Shown here in pieces: positions 7,505 through 16,051 of a stretch of 64,000 bases of DNA. Under the pieces are notes generated by a model, which saw nothing but the letters and a program-made list of their open reading frames with translations, was not told where the DNA came from and made no database searches. Within the stretch, counting starts at the first letter, position 1. The number at the start of each line of letters is the position of its first letter. Both the position numbers and the translations under genes were made by a program. Source of the stretch: Candidatus Binatia bacterium (GTDB lineage: Bacteria; Vulcanimicrobiota; Vulcanimicrobiia; Vulcanimicrobiales; Vulcanimicrobiaceae); assembly GCA_035544215.1 (NCBI GenBank), contig DATKHY010000006.1, positions 44,485 through 108,484 on the forward strand, read 5' to 3'.

Positions 7505-8244
7505 GCGGCGTTGGTGATGATGGCCGCGAAACCGATCGCGTCGAGCGACGCACCGCCGACGAGGCCGCCGTTGATATTTGGCTCCCGCATGTAGGCGGCG
7601 ACGTTGTCGGCGTTCATGCTTCCGCCGTAGAGGATCGGCGTTTCGTCGAGGCCGCGCAGGCACGCGCGAATCGTCGCCATAACGCGATCGGCCTCTTGGG
7701 CGTCGCAGTTGCGGCCCGAGCCGATGGCCCAGATCGGCTCGTATGCGATGACGATGCGGAAGAGCTGGTCCTCTGCGACGCCGTCGAGCGCCGCAAGTGT
7801 CTGCGACATCACCCGCTCGTCGGTCGCGCCCGCGTTGCGCTCGTCGAGCGTCTCGCCGACGGCGACGATCGGCGTCAGGCCCTGCTCGAGCGCCGTGTGC
7901 ACCTTCAGGTTCACGGTGCGATCCGTCTCGCTGCAGTACGCGCGCCGCTCGGAGTGGCCGAGGATGACGTGTGAGACGCCGAACTCGCGCAGCATAGGGG
8001 CGCTGATCTCGCCGGTAAACGCGCCCTCGAGCTCCCAATGCATCGTTTGCGCGCCCAAGCGGATGCGCGTGCCGCGCAGCAGCGACGACGCGGTCGGGAT
8101 CGATACGAACGGCGGAGCGACGACGATCTCGACGCTCTCCGGGAGCGCCTCCGTCTCCGGCAGGAAGAGGCCGAGAAACGCGGCCGTCTCCGCCGCCGTT
8201 TTATGCATCTTCCAGTTGCCGGCGACGATCGTCCTAACGCTCAA
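7501..8244 (-). CDS. tpiA: Triosephosphate isomerase
   Basis: A TIM-barrel enzyme of 247 residues converting dihydroxyacetone phosphate to glyceraldehyde 3-phosphate. The active-site Lys is in AGNWKMHKT near the start, the catalytic His in GHSERR and the catalytic Glu in AYEPIWAIGSG. The phosphate-binding loops YGGSMN and GGLVGGASL are near the end. I place the start at the TTG at 8244 because GGGAG lies nine bases before it. The earlier TTG at 8253 abuts that site and adds only three residues. No ATG is available. It overlaps the pgk stop by 11 bases and ends in ATGA with gpmI. Confidence 0.95.
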   Translation of the reverse strand: MSVRTIVAGNWKMHKTAAETAAFLGLFLPETEALPESVEIVVAPPFVSIPTASSLLRGTRIRLGAQTMHWELEGAFTGEISAPMLREFGVSHVILGHSERRAYCSETDRTVNLKVHTALEQGLTPIVAVGETLDERNAGATDERVMSQTLAALDGVAEDQLFRIVIAYEPIWAIGSGRNCDAQEADRVMATIRACLRGLDETPILYGGSMNADNVAAYMREPNINGGLVGGASLDAIGFAAIITNAA

Positions 8245-9418
8245 GTGCTGCAACTCCCGGAAGCGTTTTGCCTTCGAGGTACTCCAGCGTCGCGCCGCCC
8301 CCCGTGGAGATGAACGTCACCTTGGATGCGAAGCCGAGTAGGTGCGCCGCCGCCGCGGCGTCGCCCCCGCCGACCACGCTCGTGGCACCCGCGGCCGTCG
8401 CGCGCGCGATCGCGTCCCCCACGGCTTGCGTGCCGTGCCGGTACGCCGGATTCTCGTAGACGCCCATCGGGCCGTTGAAGACGATCGTCTTGGCGCGCTC
8501 GATCGTCGCCGCGTACGCCTGCGCGGTAGCCGGTCCGATGTCGAGGATCATCTCGTCCCCGACGTCGGCGATCGCAACGACGCGCGCCAACGCCGCGGCC
8601 GCATCGATGGCCGGTGCGACGACAGCATCGCCAGGAAGCTGCAGCTCGACGCCGCGTTCCTTCGCGAGCGCGAGAAACTGCCGCGCCGGCTCGAGGTCGT
8701 TGTCGCGCAACGAGCACCCCACCGCGACGCCCGACGCCGCCAGCAGCGTGTTGGCCATTCCCCCGCCGATGCAAAACGCGTCGACCAGCTCCGTCAGGTG
8801 CTGCAGGAGGCCGAGCTTATCTTTGATCTTCGCGCCGCCGATCGCGCACACGAACGGCTTGCGCGGGGTTTCGATCAGCGGCGCCAGGGCCGACAGCTCG
8901 GCCTCCATCAAGAACCCCGCCGCGTTGGGGAGCATGCGCGCGAGCGCCTCGGTCGAGGCGTGCGCGCGGTGCGCGCTCGCGAACGCGTCGTCGACGTAAT
9001 AATCGCCGAGGCTCGCGAGTTGCCGCGCGAACTCCTCATCGTCCCGCTCTTCCTCGGGATGGAAGCGCAGGTTCTCGAGCAGCAGCACGTCGCCGTCGCG
9101 CAACTCGGCGACCGCGCGCTCCGTCGCCTCTCCGACGGCATCTTCGGCAAACGCGACGCGCACGCCGAGCCGATCCGAGAGCGCCTGCGCCACCGGCCGC
9201 AGCGAAAGGCGCGGATCCGGCCTGCCGTCGGGTCTTCCCAGGTGCGAGAGTACGATCGTGCGAGCGCGGTGCTCGTGCAGCCAGCGTAGCGTCGGAATCG
9301 CCGCGTCGACGCGACCGAAGTCGAGGATGTTGCCGTCGGAGAGCGGTACGTTGAGATCCTCGCGCACCAGGACGCGCTTGCCCCGAACGTCGAGCTCTTC
9401 GAGCCGTCGAAAGCTCAC
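8234..9418 (-). CDS. pgk: Phosphoglycerate kinase
   Basis: A 394-residue kinase making ATP from 1,3-bisphosphoglycerate. The N-terminal domain shows VREDLNVPL, SHLGRPDG and LLLENLRFHPEEE. The hinge and nucleotide domain show GGAKIKDKLGLL, FNGPMGVYE and GGGDAAAA, followed by STGGGATLEYLEG. I choose the GTG at 9418 (VSFRRLEELDVRGKR), which gives the family length and leaves 14 bases after gap. The open frame continues upstream into gap with no family similarity. Position between gap and tpiA is the classic glycolytic order. Confidence 0.96.
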   Translation of the reverse strand: MSFRRLEELDVRGKRVLVREDLNVPLSDGNILDFGRVDAAIPTLRWLHEHRARTIVLSHLGRPDGRPDPRLSLRPVAQALSDRLGVRVAFAEDAVGEATERAVAELRDGDVLLLENLRFHPEEERDDEEFARQLASLGDYYVDDAFASAHRAHASTEALARMLPNAAGFLMEAELSALAPLIETPRKPFVCAIGGAKIKDKLGLLQHLTELVDAFCIGGGMANTLLAASGVAVGCSLRDNDLEPARQFLALAKERGVELQLPGDAVVAPAIDAAAALARVVAIADVGDEMILDIGPATAQAYAATIERAKTIVFNGPMGVYENPAYRHGTQAVGDAIARATAAGATSVVGGGDAAAAAHLLGFASKVTFISTGGGATLEYLEGKTLPGVAALER

Positions 9419-9432
9419 GCTCGAAGCGGCGC

Positions 9433-10446
9433 TCAGGCTTTCGCGGGAATGGTCGTGAGCACCATTGCGGTCAGCTCCGCGAGCCGGCACGAATATCCCC
9501 ACTCGTTGTCGTACCACGCGGCGATCTGCACGAGGTCGCCATTGGCATTCGTGAGCTTGGAGTCAATGATGGAGCTGTACGGATTCTTCTTGAAGTCGCT
9601 GGACACGAGTTCTTGCTCGGTGTACGCGACGTACTTGCTCAACTCGCCCTGCGCGGCGCCGCGCAGGATCGCGTTGAGGTCCTCTTTGGTCGTCGGCTTC
9701 TTGGTCTGCGCGACCAGATAGATCATCGAAACCGTCGGCGTCGGCACGCGCAACGCGAAACCGTCGAACGTCCCCTTGACCTCGGGGATCGTCAGGTAGA
9801 GGGCCTTCGCCGCGCCGGTCGAGGTCGGTATGATGTTCGTGGCGGCGTTGCGTGCGCGGCGGGGATCCTTATGCGGCCCGTCGAGCACATTCTGATCGTT
9901 CGTGTACGAGTGGATCGTCGTCATGAAGCCCCGCACCCACCCCAGCGAGTCGACCACCGGTTTCACGGCGGTCGCCAGGCAGTTCGTGGTGCACGAAGCG
10001 TTCGAGATGACGTCGTGCTTTTCGGGGTCGTAGCTCCGGTGATTGACGCCGAGCACGATCGTGATGTCCTCGCCGCTCGCGGGCGCCGAGATGATCACCT
10101 TCTTAGCGCCGCCGCTGTCGATGTGGACGCGCGCCTTCTCCGCGTTCGTGAAGAGCCCGGTCGACTCGATCACGACGTCGACGCCCAGATCGCGCCACGG
10201 CAGCCGGGCAGGGTCGCGCTCGGCGAAGACCTTGATTCGCCGGTCGTCAATCGTGAGGGTGCCGTCCTGCCCCGCCACGTTGCCCTCGTACGCCCCGTAG
10301 TTGCTGTCGTACTTGAAGAGGTGCGCGCACTGCTGCGCGTCGATCAAGTCGTTGACCGCCACGATTTCGATCTCGGGATGGCGCTCGACGACCGCCTTGG
10401 TGAAGCTTCTTCCGATGCGGCCGAAGCCGTTGATCCCAATGCGCAT
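9433..10446 (-). CDS. gap: Glyceraldehyde-3-phosphate dehydrogenase, type I
   Basis: A 337-residue enzyme oxidising glyceraldehyde 3-phosphate. The Rossmann motif INGFGRIGRSF opens the protein. Asp at VNDLID (about residue 33) indicates NAD preference. The catalytic Cys152 is in SNASCTTNCLA, the catalytic His follows in TIHSYTNDQ, and YDNEWGYSCR lies near the C-terminus. The ATG at 10446 lies 8 bases behind the whiA stop, so transcription from the rqcP-whiA promoter is likely. In many Firmicutes gap, pgk, tpiA and gpmI are likewise together, but whiA directly before gap is unusual. Confidence 0.97.
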   Translation of the reverse strand: MRIGINGFGRIGRSFTKAVVERHPEIEIVAVNDLIDAQQCAHLFKYDSNYGAYEGNVAGQDGTLTIDDRRIKVFAERDPARLPWRDLGVDVVIESTGLFTNAEKARVHIDSGGAKKVIISAPASGEDITIVLGVNHRSYDPEKHDVISNASCTTNCLATAVKPVVDSLGWVRGFMTTIHSYTNDQNVLDGPHKDPRRARNAATNIIPTSTGAAKALYLTIPEVKGTFDGFALRVPTPTVSMIYLVAQTKKPTTKEDLNAILRGAAQGELSKYVAYTEQELVSSDFKKNPYSSIIDSKLTNANGDLVQIAAWYDNEWGYSCRLAELTAMVLTTIPAKA

Positions 10447-10454
10447 GAGCGCGT

Positions 10455-11321
10455 TTACCTGGCCGGTTTCGCGCTCCCCTGCACGCCGCGGAGGTAGTCG
10501 GCCAGCCGGTTGAGTGCCCCAAGCCGTCCGCTCACGGTCGGCTTTGCGATCGGCGGATTGCAGCGGCGGCCCAGCTCCGCGAGCGACTCGTCCGGATACA
10601 AGAGCCGAAGCTCGGCGACTTCCCGCAGTGCGGGCGTCAGCCGCGGAAGCCCGTATGCGCTCTGAAGATATTCGATCACCTGGCGATGCGCGGCGGCCGC
10701 TTCCGCGGAACGCTGCAGGTTCGCGGCCTCGGTGTTGACGAGGCGGTGGATGCGATTCTTCGTCTCGCGCAGCGCGCGCACGTCTTCGAGCGCGAGCACG
10801 GCGCCGAACGCGCCGATGCGCGTGAGCAGCTCGACGATGGCGTCGAAGTCCTTGAAGTACAGCACGGCGCGTCCCTTGCGCCGCGTCTCCTTGGGCACCG
10901 CACCGGCGCTGCGCAGCATCCAGCCTAGTCGTTCCGCTATCTCGTAGCTACGCGCCACGAACTCGAGATGGTAGCCGCGCACGCCCGCGGCGAGCGAGCC
11001 GCACGCAAGAAACGCCGCACGAACCTCGATCAGACGGTCGCAGCGATGCACTGGCTTCGGCGGCGGGGTTGCGAGGCGCTCCGGCAGCGCGATCGCGAAC
11101 GTCGGAAGCCGTTGGAGGCGTGTCGGCGCGCGCGTCTCGATCGGATGCGACTTCCGCTCGTCGAGCAGCGACCAGAAGAGCCGCGCGACCGCGTTGCGAT
11201 GCGTGACGAACTGGCCGTCCGATCTCCCGTAGAGCGCGAGCCCCGCGAGGAGTGCGTGACGGCAATGCGCCTCGTGCGGCAGATCGCGCGCGAGCGCATC
11301 CTTTGTATCCGCGGAGATCAC
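10455..11321 (-). CDS. whiA: WhiA-family DNA-binding protein
   Basis: A 288-residue WhiA homologue. WhiA proteins combine an N-terminal LAGLIDADG-homing-endonuclease-like domain with a C-terminal helix-turn-helix and control sporulation or cell division in Gram-positive bacteria. Seen here are the N-terminal region with CRHALLAGLALYGRS, RGYHLEF, the linker RLVNTEAANLQRSAEAAAAHRQ and the C-terminal DNA-binding stretch LRLLYPDESLAELGRRCNPPIAKPTVSGRLGALNRLA, which is the family hallmark. The GTG at 11321 overlaps the rqcP stop (GTGA). The usual partners rapZ and yvcK are not in this window. Presence points to a Terrabacteria-type organism. Confidence 0.93.
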   Translation of the reverse strand: MISADTKDALARDLPHEAHCRHALLAGLALYGRSDGQFVTHRNAVARLFWSLLDERKSHPIETRAPTRLQRLPTFAIALPERLATPPPKPVHRCDRLIEVRAAFLACGSLAAGVRGYHLEFVARSYEIAERLGWMLRSAGAVPKETRRKGRAVLYFKDFDAIVELLTRIGAFGAVLALEDVRALRETKNRIHRLVNTEAANLQRSAEAAAAHRQVIEYLQSAYGLPRLTPALREVAELRLLYPDESLAELGRRCNPPIAKPTVSGRLGALNRLADYLRGVQGSAKPAR

Positions 11322-11590
11322 AGCCACTCCGCCTCGTCTCTTCGCGTAGCGAGGATCTCGTAGAGCGAATCGCCGCGCACCGCCGGCGTCACGCGCAAGG
11401 GCACCTCGAGCACGCGAACGGTGACGAACCTGGTGGCGTAGTGTATCTCCAGCTCGTCGCCGGGCTTGACCTGATAGCCAGGCTTCAGCACCTTTCCGTC
11501 CTTCGTGATGCGCCCGTGCTCGAGCGCCTCGTGCGCTTCGCTGCGCCGCTTGGCCAGCCGCGAAACCTTCATGAATTTGTCCAACCGCAC
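11318..11590 (-). CDS. rqcP: RqcP/YabO-type S4-domain RNA-binding protein
   Basis: A 90-residue S4 protein. The start MRLDKFMKVSRLAKRRSEAHEAL, then GRITKDGKVLKPGYQVKPGDELEI and VRVLEVPL, match the RqcP family (YabO in Bacillus), which works with RqcH in adding alanine tails to stalled nascent chains on the 50S subunit. Heat-shock Hsp15 (HslR) is a relative but longer and more basic. The start is a GTG, and the stop is shared with the whiA start. Its upstream region is the divergent intergenic stretch containing the PadR promoter. Confidence 0.85.
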   Translation of the reverse strand: MRLDKFMKVSRLAKRRSEAHEALEHGRITKDGKVLKPGYQVKPGDELEIHYATRFVTVRVLEVPLRVTPAVRGDSLYEILATRRDEAEWL

Positions 11591-11638
11591 CGGGGCGCCT
11601 CATTCAACACGCCGAGCCCAAGACGCTCGTTCAGGATA

Positions 11639-11675
11639 TTGACAGTATCTCGATATATCGCTTAGTATCGCGATA
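11639..11675 (+). promoter_or_regulatory. padR promoter with two operator half-sites
   Basis: A perfect TTGACA (11639-11644) is followed after 18 bases by TAGTAT (11663-11668), a fair -10 box. TATCTCGATA (11646-11655) lies within the spacer, and the perfect palindrome TATCGCGATA (11666-11675) overlaps the -10 box. Their centres are 20 bases apart, two helical turns, as expected for a dimeric repressor pair. Autorepression by the PadR protein encoded just downstream is the simplest reading. Confidence 0.7.
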
Positions 11676-11692
11676 TTGAAGGGAGGAGAAGC

Positions 11693-12208
11693 ATGGATAT
11701 CGGTTTTTGGGGTGACCCGCGCTCGGGCCGGTGGGGTATGTACGGTCACGGCCATCCGAGGCACGGCCGGCGCCTGAAGCGCGGCCTGCTCAAGTTTGCG
11801 CTGCTCAAGCTCCTGGCGGAGATGCCGCGTCACGGCTACGACCTGATGCGGGCCTTTCGCGAGAAGGGCTGGGGCGCGGGAGCCGGCTCGATCTACCCAA
11901 TCCTGAGCGCCCTGGAGGCGGCCGGCCTGATCGTCGGACGCGACGAAGGCGAGAGGCGGACGTACGAGATCTCCGAGAAGGGCCGGCGTTTGCTCGAGGA
12001 GCATGCGAAGGACCTCGGGCGGCTTTTCGACGACGACGAGGACGGCGGGTCCGAGGCCGAGACGGACGGGCTGCGCGAGGCCGCCGGCCGGCTCATGCAG
12101 TCGATCGCGCAACTTGGGTCGACTTCGAAACCCGAAACAATCGGACGCGTTTGTGAGTTGCTCAACGAGACTCGCAAACGCATCTACGAAATACTGGCGC
12201 AGGAGTAG
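11693..12208 (+). CDS. PadR-family transcriptional regulator
   Basis: A 171-residue regulator. A Gly/Arg/His-rich lead of about 30 residues precedes the winged-helix domain LLKFALLKLLAEMPRHGYDLMRAF, then GSIYPILSALEAAGLI (recognition helix) and RRTYEISEKGRRLLEEH (wing), all typical of PadR. The C-terminal helices (GRLMQSIAQL, ELLNETRKRIYEILAQ) would form the dimer interface, as in PadR subfamily 2. A strong Shine-Dalgarno GGGAGGAG lies five bases before the ATG. The MATE exporter follows after 14 bases, so ligand-relieved repression of an exporter operon is likely. Confidence 0.92.
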   Translation: MDIGFWGDPRSGRWGMYGHGHPRHGRRLKRGLLKFALLKLLAEMPRHGYDLMRAFREKGWGAGAGSIYPILSALEAAGLIVGRDEGERRTYEISEKGRRLLEEHAKDLGRLFDDDEDGGSEAETDGLREAAGRLMQSIAQLGSTSKPETIGRVCELLNETRKRIYEILAQE

Positions 12209-12222
12209 AGGGATTTGAGGTA

Positions 12223-13614
12223 ATGGCGCAGGCGCGCGCGGTACAACGCCGCGGAGTCAACGTGTTCGAGGAGGGCAAGCCGATGTGGCAGATCCTCCTC
12301 GTTTTTCTCGTGCCGCTGATGCTCAGCAACATCTTGCAGTCGGCGTCGCAGACGATGGCGAGCATCTGGATCGGTCGGCTGATCTCCACGCAGGCGCTGG
12401 GGGCGATCTCGGCCGTCTTCCCGATCGTTTTTCTGCTATTCTCGTTCGTGTTCGGCGTCTCGAGCGGTGCCAGCGTTCTGATTGGCCAAGCGTTCGGCGC
12501 CGGCGATCAGCACAAGGTGAAGAGGATCGCGGGAACGGTGATCGGCGCCGGGCTCTATTTAGGAATCATCGTCGCGATCGTCGGCTTCTTCGGTTCGCCG
12601 ACGATCCTGGGGTGGCTGCGAACACCGCCGGACATCATCGCGCAATCGGACGCGTACGCGCGCGTGCTCTTCCTGACGATGCCGATCTTCTTCGTCTATT
12701 TCGTCTACGCGACGATCCTGCGCGGCACGGGCGATTCCACGACGCCCTTCTACGCGCTGATCGTTTCGGCGGTGCTCGCCATCGTCGTGACGCCGCTCTT
12801 CATCGTCGGCGTCTTCGGGCTGCCGAAGCTCGGCGTCGTCAGCGCCGCGGTGGCGGGCCTGATCGCCAACTCGGCGGCGCTCGCGTGGCTGCTGTACTAT
12901 CTCGCGCGCCGCGATCACCTGCTGAAGTTCGACCGCGAGATGCTGGAAGACATGCACCTCGACTGGGGCATCCTGCGTTCGGTCCTGCGGATCGGCGTGC
13001 CGACGGGGATCCAAGTGATGATGGTCTCGCTGGCGGAGATCGCGGTCATCTCGTTCGTAAACCGGTTCGGTTCGAGCGCGACGGCCGCGTACGGCGCGGT
13101 CAATCAGGTCGTCGGCTACGTCCAGTTTCCTGCGATCTCGATCGGCATCTCGGCCTCTATCTTCGGAGCCCAGTGCATCGGCGCTCGGCGCGAAGACAAG
13201 CTGGGAAGCGTCATACGCTCGGCCGTCGGCCTGAACTACGTTATTGGCGGAATCATCATCGGCCTCTGCTACATCTTCGCGTGGCAGATCCTTGGCTGGT
13301 TCATCACGGACCCGAACACGCTCAAGATTGCGCACGAGCTCCTCATGATCACGCTGTGGAGCTACCTCCTATTCGGTAACTCGGCCGTCCTCAGCGGCGT
13401 GATGCGCGGGAGCGGCACCGTGCTCTGGCCGACGATCAACGCCATTTTCGCGATCTGGGGCGTCGAGGTTCCGGCCGCGTACATCTTGATGCGGTACGTT
13501 GGGCTCGACGGAGTCTGGCTCGGTTATCCGATTGCCTATTGCGTCGTGCTCGCGCTGCAGTTCAGCTACTACCAGTTCGTCTGGAAAAAGAAAACCCACG
13601 AACGGCTGGTCTAG
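12223..13614 (+). CDS. MATE-family multidrug/toxin efflux transporter
   Basis: A 463-residue inner-membrane antiporter with about twelve predicted membrane segments in two similar halves. The N-terminal half shows PLMLSNILQSASQTMASIWIGR and GASVLIGQAFGAGD. The second half shows the related IGVPTGIQVMMVSLAEIAVISFVNRFG and ISASIFGAQCIGARRED. These paired GQxxGA-like motifs are the MATE signature, and NorM/DinF-type proteins exchange cationic drugs or toxins for sodium or protons. The ATG lies 14 bases after the PadR gene, and the pair looks like a regulated drug-response operon. Export substrate unknown. Confidence 0.92.
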   Translation: MAQARAVQRRGVNVFEEGKPMWQILLVFLVPLMLSNILQSASQTMASIWIGRLISTQALGAISAVFPIVFLLFSFVFGVSSGASVLIGQAFGAGDQHKVKRIAGTVIGAGLYLGIIVAIVGFFGSPTILGWLRTPPDIIAQSDAYARVLFLTMPIFFVYFVYATILRGTGDSTTPFYALIVSAVLAIVVTPLFIVGVFGLPKLGVVSAAVAGLIANSAALAWLLYYLARRDHLLKFDREMLEDMHLDWGILRSVLRIGVPTGIQVMMVSLAEIAVISFVNRFGSSATAAYGAVNQVVGYVQFPAISIGISASIFGAQCIGARREDKLGSVIRSAVGLNYVIGGIIIGLCYIFAWQILGWFITDPNTLKIAHELLMITLWSYLLFGNSAVLSGVMRGSGTVLWPTINAIFAIWGVEVPAAYILMRYVGLDGVWLGYPIAYCVVLALQFSYYQFVWKKKTHERLV

Positions 13615-13621
13615 GAGCGCG

Positions 13622-14356
13622 TCAGGCGGGCCGTTCGGTTCGCACGTATTCCAGGTAGTGCGCGATTAAGTCGGCCCGCGATTCGCCGTGCATCAGCGCC
13701 ACGACGTGGATCGCGAGCTCGATGCCGGACGTCAGCCCTCCCGCGGTCTTGAACTTGCCCTCTTCGACGTAGCGCGGTCCGCGGACGACGGTGACTTTGG
13801 GAAACGTCGCGGCGAAATCGTCGTAGTAGTCGTGGTGGGTCGTCGCGCGCTTCCCGTCGAGCAATCCCGTGCCGGCTAAGACGTAGGCCCCCGTGCAGAC
13901 CGACATCACGACCTCGGCCGCGCGCGACATCTCACGAATCCATTCCAGCTTCGCCGGAGAATGCTTCGACTGCGCGCCCATGACGATCGCGCCGGGCGCG
14001 GGCGCGGTGGCGAACGTGTAGTCCGGCAGGATCGTTACGCCGCGCCCGGCTTTAACGGGCTCGAGCGTGTCGCTGACCAAATACGGCGCGTAGAGCGGAC
14101 GCGCGCCGGTGTCCTTTCCCAGGAAGTTGTCCGCTCCGTTCGGCGGCGGACCGCCGGTCTTCGATCCATAGGTGTCGCCGAAGACCTCATACGGTCCCGC
14201 GATGTCGATTAGGTTTGAGACCGGGCCGACGACGAACGCGACGCGGACCGCCGCCGGGGAGTACCCCGAATCCTGTGATTGCGCGATGGCCGCGCGCGGA
14301 AGTATCGCGCCGGCTATCGTCGTGCCGGCGACCACGAGGGCGTCCTTGCGATTCAT
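13622..14356 (-). CDS. Exported DJ-1/PfpI (class I glutamine amidotransferase-like) protein
   Basis: A 244-residue DJ-1/PfpI-superfamily protein. The core has VAFVVGPVSNLIDIAGPYEVFGD near residue 40 and the nucleophile-elbow segment VVMSVCTGAYVLAGTGLLDGKRATTHH with the reactive Cys at about 145, very like the N-terminal domain of GlxA-type regulators or isonitrile hydratases. No AraC DNA-binding domain follows. I choose ATG 14356 because it exposes an apparent signal peptide, MNRKDALVVAGTTIAGAILP through AIAQ. An upstream start at 14395 only adds residues before it. A periplasmic location is unusual for the family. Enzymatic role unknown. Confidence 0.8.
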   Translation of the reverse strand: MNRKDALVVAGTTIAGAILPRAAIAQSQDSGYSPAAVRVAFVVGPVSNLIDIAGPYEVFGDTYGSKTGGPPPNGADNFLGKDTGARPLYAPYLVSDTLEPVKAGRGVTILPDYTFATAPAPGAIVMGAQSKHSPAKLEWIREMSRAAEVVMSVCTGAYVLAGTGLLDGKRATTHHDYYDDFAATFPKVTVVRGPRYVEEGKFKTAGGLTSGIELAIHVVALMHGESRADLIAHYLEYVRTERPA

Positions 14357-14425
14357 CGGCGCGATGATATCAAATGTGCCGCTGCGCGGCTTCAAGAGAT
14401 ATCAAATCGGCCGCCCGAGCGGCGG

Positions 14426-14824
14426 TCAGCGGCGCTTCTTAGCCTTCGGCGTGACGCACGTGCCGGTCGCCCGGCACACGACGACCGGCATTTCGAGCGC
14501 GTCGGCGGCGCTGTCGCCGAGGTCCGGGCGCGCCGCGATGACCTTGCGCGCCTCGAACTCCATGCGGCGCGACGTCCTGCCGATTTTGACGACACGTCCT
14601 TGCGCCTCGATGAAGTCGCCGGCGTAGACGGGCGCGACGAACTCGACGCTGTCGTAGGAAGCGAAGAGTCCCTCGTCGCCGTCGAGGCGGATCAGTAGCT
14701 CGGTCGCCACGTCGCCGAAGAGCGCGAGGATTCGAGCGCCGTCCACGAGCGCGCCGCCGTAGTGCGCGTCGTGGAGCCCCATGCGCACGCGCAGGACCGC
14801 CGTCAGGCCTTCGCCAGTTCCCAT
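14426..14824 (-). CDS. kal: Hotdog-fold 3-aminobutyryl-CoA ammonia-lyase-like enzyme
   Basis: A 132-residue single hotdog domain. The run [20 protein letters not shown], then [42 protein letters not shown], resembles the Kal family, which removes ammonia from 3-aminobutyryl-CoA in lysine fermentation, and the related beta-alanyl-CoA ammonia-lyases. The C-terminus is short and basic (PKAKKRR). The ATG at 14824 overlaps the mazG stop region by 22 bases. kamD and kamE, upstream steps of the same pathway, occur in this window at 50.7-53.0 kb. A general acyl-CoA thioesterase is the main alternative. Confidence 0.75.
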   Translation of the reverse strand: MGTGEGLTAVLRVRMGLHDAHYGGALVDGARILALFGDVATELLIRLDGDEGLFASYDSVEFVAPVYAGDFIEAQGRVVKIGRTSRRMEFEARKVIAARPDLGDSAADALEMPVVVCRATGTCVTPKAKKRR

Positions 14825-15993
14825 AGCTCCTCCAGCTCGTCGAGCGACAGATCGGCGAGGCTCTTCCCGTCGGCGCCGGCGCGCTCTTCCATGAAGGCAA
14901 AGCGGCGATAAAACTTCTCGTTGGCTCCGCGCAGCGCGGTCTCGGCGTCGATCCCCAACGCCCGCGACAGGTTGACGAGGGTGAAGAAGACGTCGCCGAG
15001 CTCCTCGCGCACGCGCTGGTCGTCCTGTGGCTGGCGGCGCGCCTCCGCGAGCTCGCCCAGCTCTTCCGAGAGTTTGTCGAGCACGCCGTGCGCGTTCGGC
15101 CAATCGAAGCCGACGCGAGCCGCCTTTTCCTGCATCCGCTGGCCGCGCTGCAGCGCCCCGAGGTGCTTCGGGATTCCGTCCAAGCGGCTCTTGCGCCGCT
15201 GTCCGGTTTTTTCGAGCGCCTTGAGTCGCTCCCAGTTGCGCCATTGCGCGTCTACATCTTCGATCACGGCATCACCGAAGACGTGCGGATGGCGCCGGAC
15301 CATCTTATTAGAGAGCGCGTCGACGACATCGGCGATGCTGAACTTCCCGACCTCGGTCGCGATCTGCGCGTGAAAGAGCACCTGCAGCAGCAGGTCGCCG
15401 AGCTCTTCGCATAGCCCCTCGAGCTGCGACATTTCGATCGCCTCGACGACTTCGAACGTCTCCTCGACGAGGTATGGAACGAGGGTGCGGTGCGTCTGCT
15501 CCCGATCCCACGGGCAGCCGAGCCGCAGCCGCGCCATGATTTCTACGAGGTCGTCCCAGGAGTAATGCGCCGATTGCGGCGGGAGCGGCACGAGCGGCAT
15601 CGCGATCGAAGCGGAGAGCGTCGCGCGCGGTACGCCGGGCACGATCTCCGTCGTGGCGCCGCGGGCGTCCAAAGCGCGCAGCAGCGCGGGGAGGCCGGGA
15701 AAATCCGACAGCGGATTGCCGAGGACGCCGAGACCGAGCGGGCCGTCGCGTACCGACGGGTCGTCGAGACGCTGCGTAAAGCGCGTGATCTCGTCGGCGC
15801 TGCCGCGCACGAGCAGCGCCGGATCGTCCACCATGCCGCGGACTATGGCGACGCCGTTGCGTTCGAGATAGGACGTCAGATCCGGCGGCGCGAGCAGCGC
15901 GACGGCTCTCCCGATCTCCCGCAGCCCGTCGAGGCTGCCGATGGTCAGCAGTCGTGGGTCCCCCGGGCCCAGACCCGCGATGCGAATCAGCAT
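14803..15993 (-). CDS. mazG: MazG nucleoside triphosphate pyrophosphohydrolase with reduced methylase-like N-domain
   Basis: A 396-residue YabN-type fusion. Residues 1-145 resemble a shortened tetrapyrrole-methylase domain ([11 protein letters not shown] at the start, [16 protein letters not shown] near 110), clearly smaller than the usual 220 or so. From about 155 the MazG part begins with [32 protein letters not shown], the metal-binding [17 protein letters not shown] and [23 protein letters not shown]. The second MazG repeat follows with [12 protein letters not shown] and [16 protein letters not shown]. MazG hydrolyses (d)NTPs to monophosphates for pool cleansing. It begins 58 bases behind the parvulin gene. 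Confidence 0.9.
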   Translation of the reverse strand: MLIRIAGLGPGDPRLLTIGSLDGLREIGRAVALLAPPDLTSYLERNGVAIVRGMVDDPALLVRGSADEITRFTQRLDDPSVRDGPLGLGVLGNPLSDFPGLPALLRALDARGATTEIVPGVPRATLSASIAMPLVPLPPQSAHYSWDDLVEIMARLRLGCPWDREQTHRTLVPYLVEETFEVVEAIEMSQLEGLCEELGDLLLQVLFHAQIATEVGKFSIADVVDALSNKMVRRHPHVFGDAVIEDVDAQWRNWERLKALEKTGQRRKSRLDGIPKHLGALQRGQRMQEKAARVGFDWPNAHGVLDKLSEELGELAEARRQPQDDQRVREELGDVFFTLVNLSRALGIDAETALRGANEKFYRRFAFMEERAGADGKSLADLSLDELEELWELAKA

Positions 15994-16006
15994 CTCACCG
16001 CAGTTT

Positions 16007-16031
16007 CGGGGGCGTCATCGGGACGCCCCCG
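16007..16031. other. Perfect 10-bp GC-rich hairpin between parvulin and mazG genes
   Basis: CGGGGGCGTC (16007-16016) pairs perfectly with GACGCCCCCG (16022-16031) around a 5-base loop. It lies between the parvulin-gene stop and the mazG start, both on the minus strand. No T-run follows on either strand, so it is not a canonical intrinsic terminator. An attenuating or mRNA-stabilising stem is possible. Confidence 0.5.
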
Positions 16032-16051
16032 CTAGCCGCCGTGCGGCGACT

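Noticed and set aside
5954..8038. The gpmI frame extended upstream to 8038
   Set aside because: The extra residues have no family similarity and lie inside tpiA. The gpmI start at 7504 fits the family and overlaps the tpiA stop.
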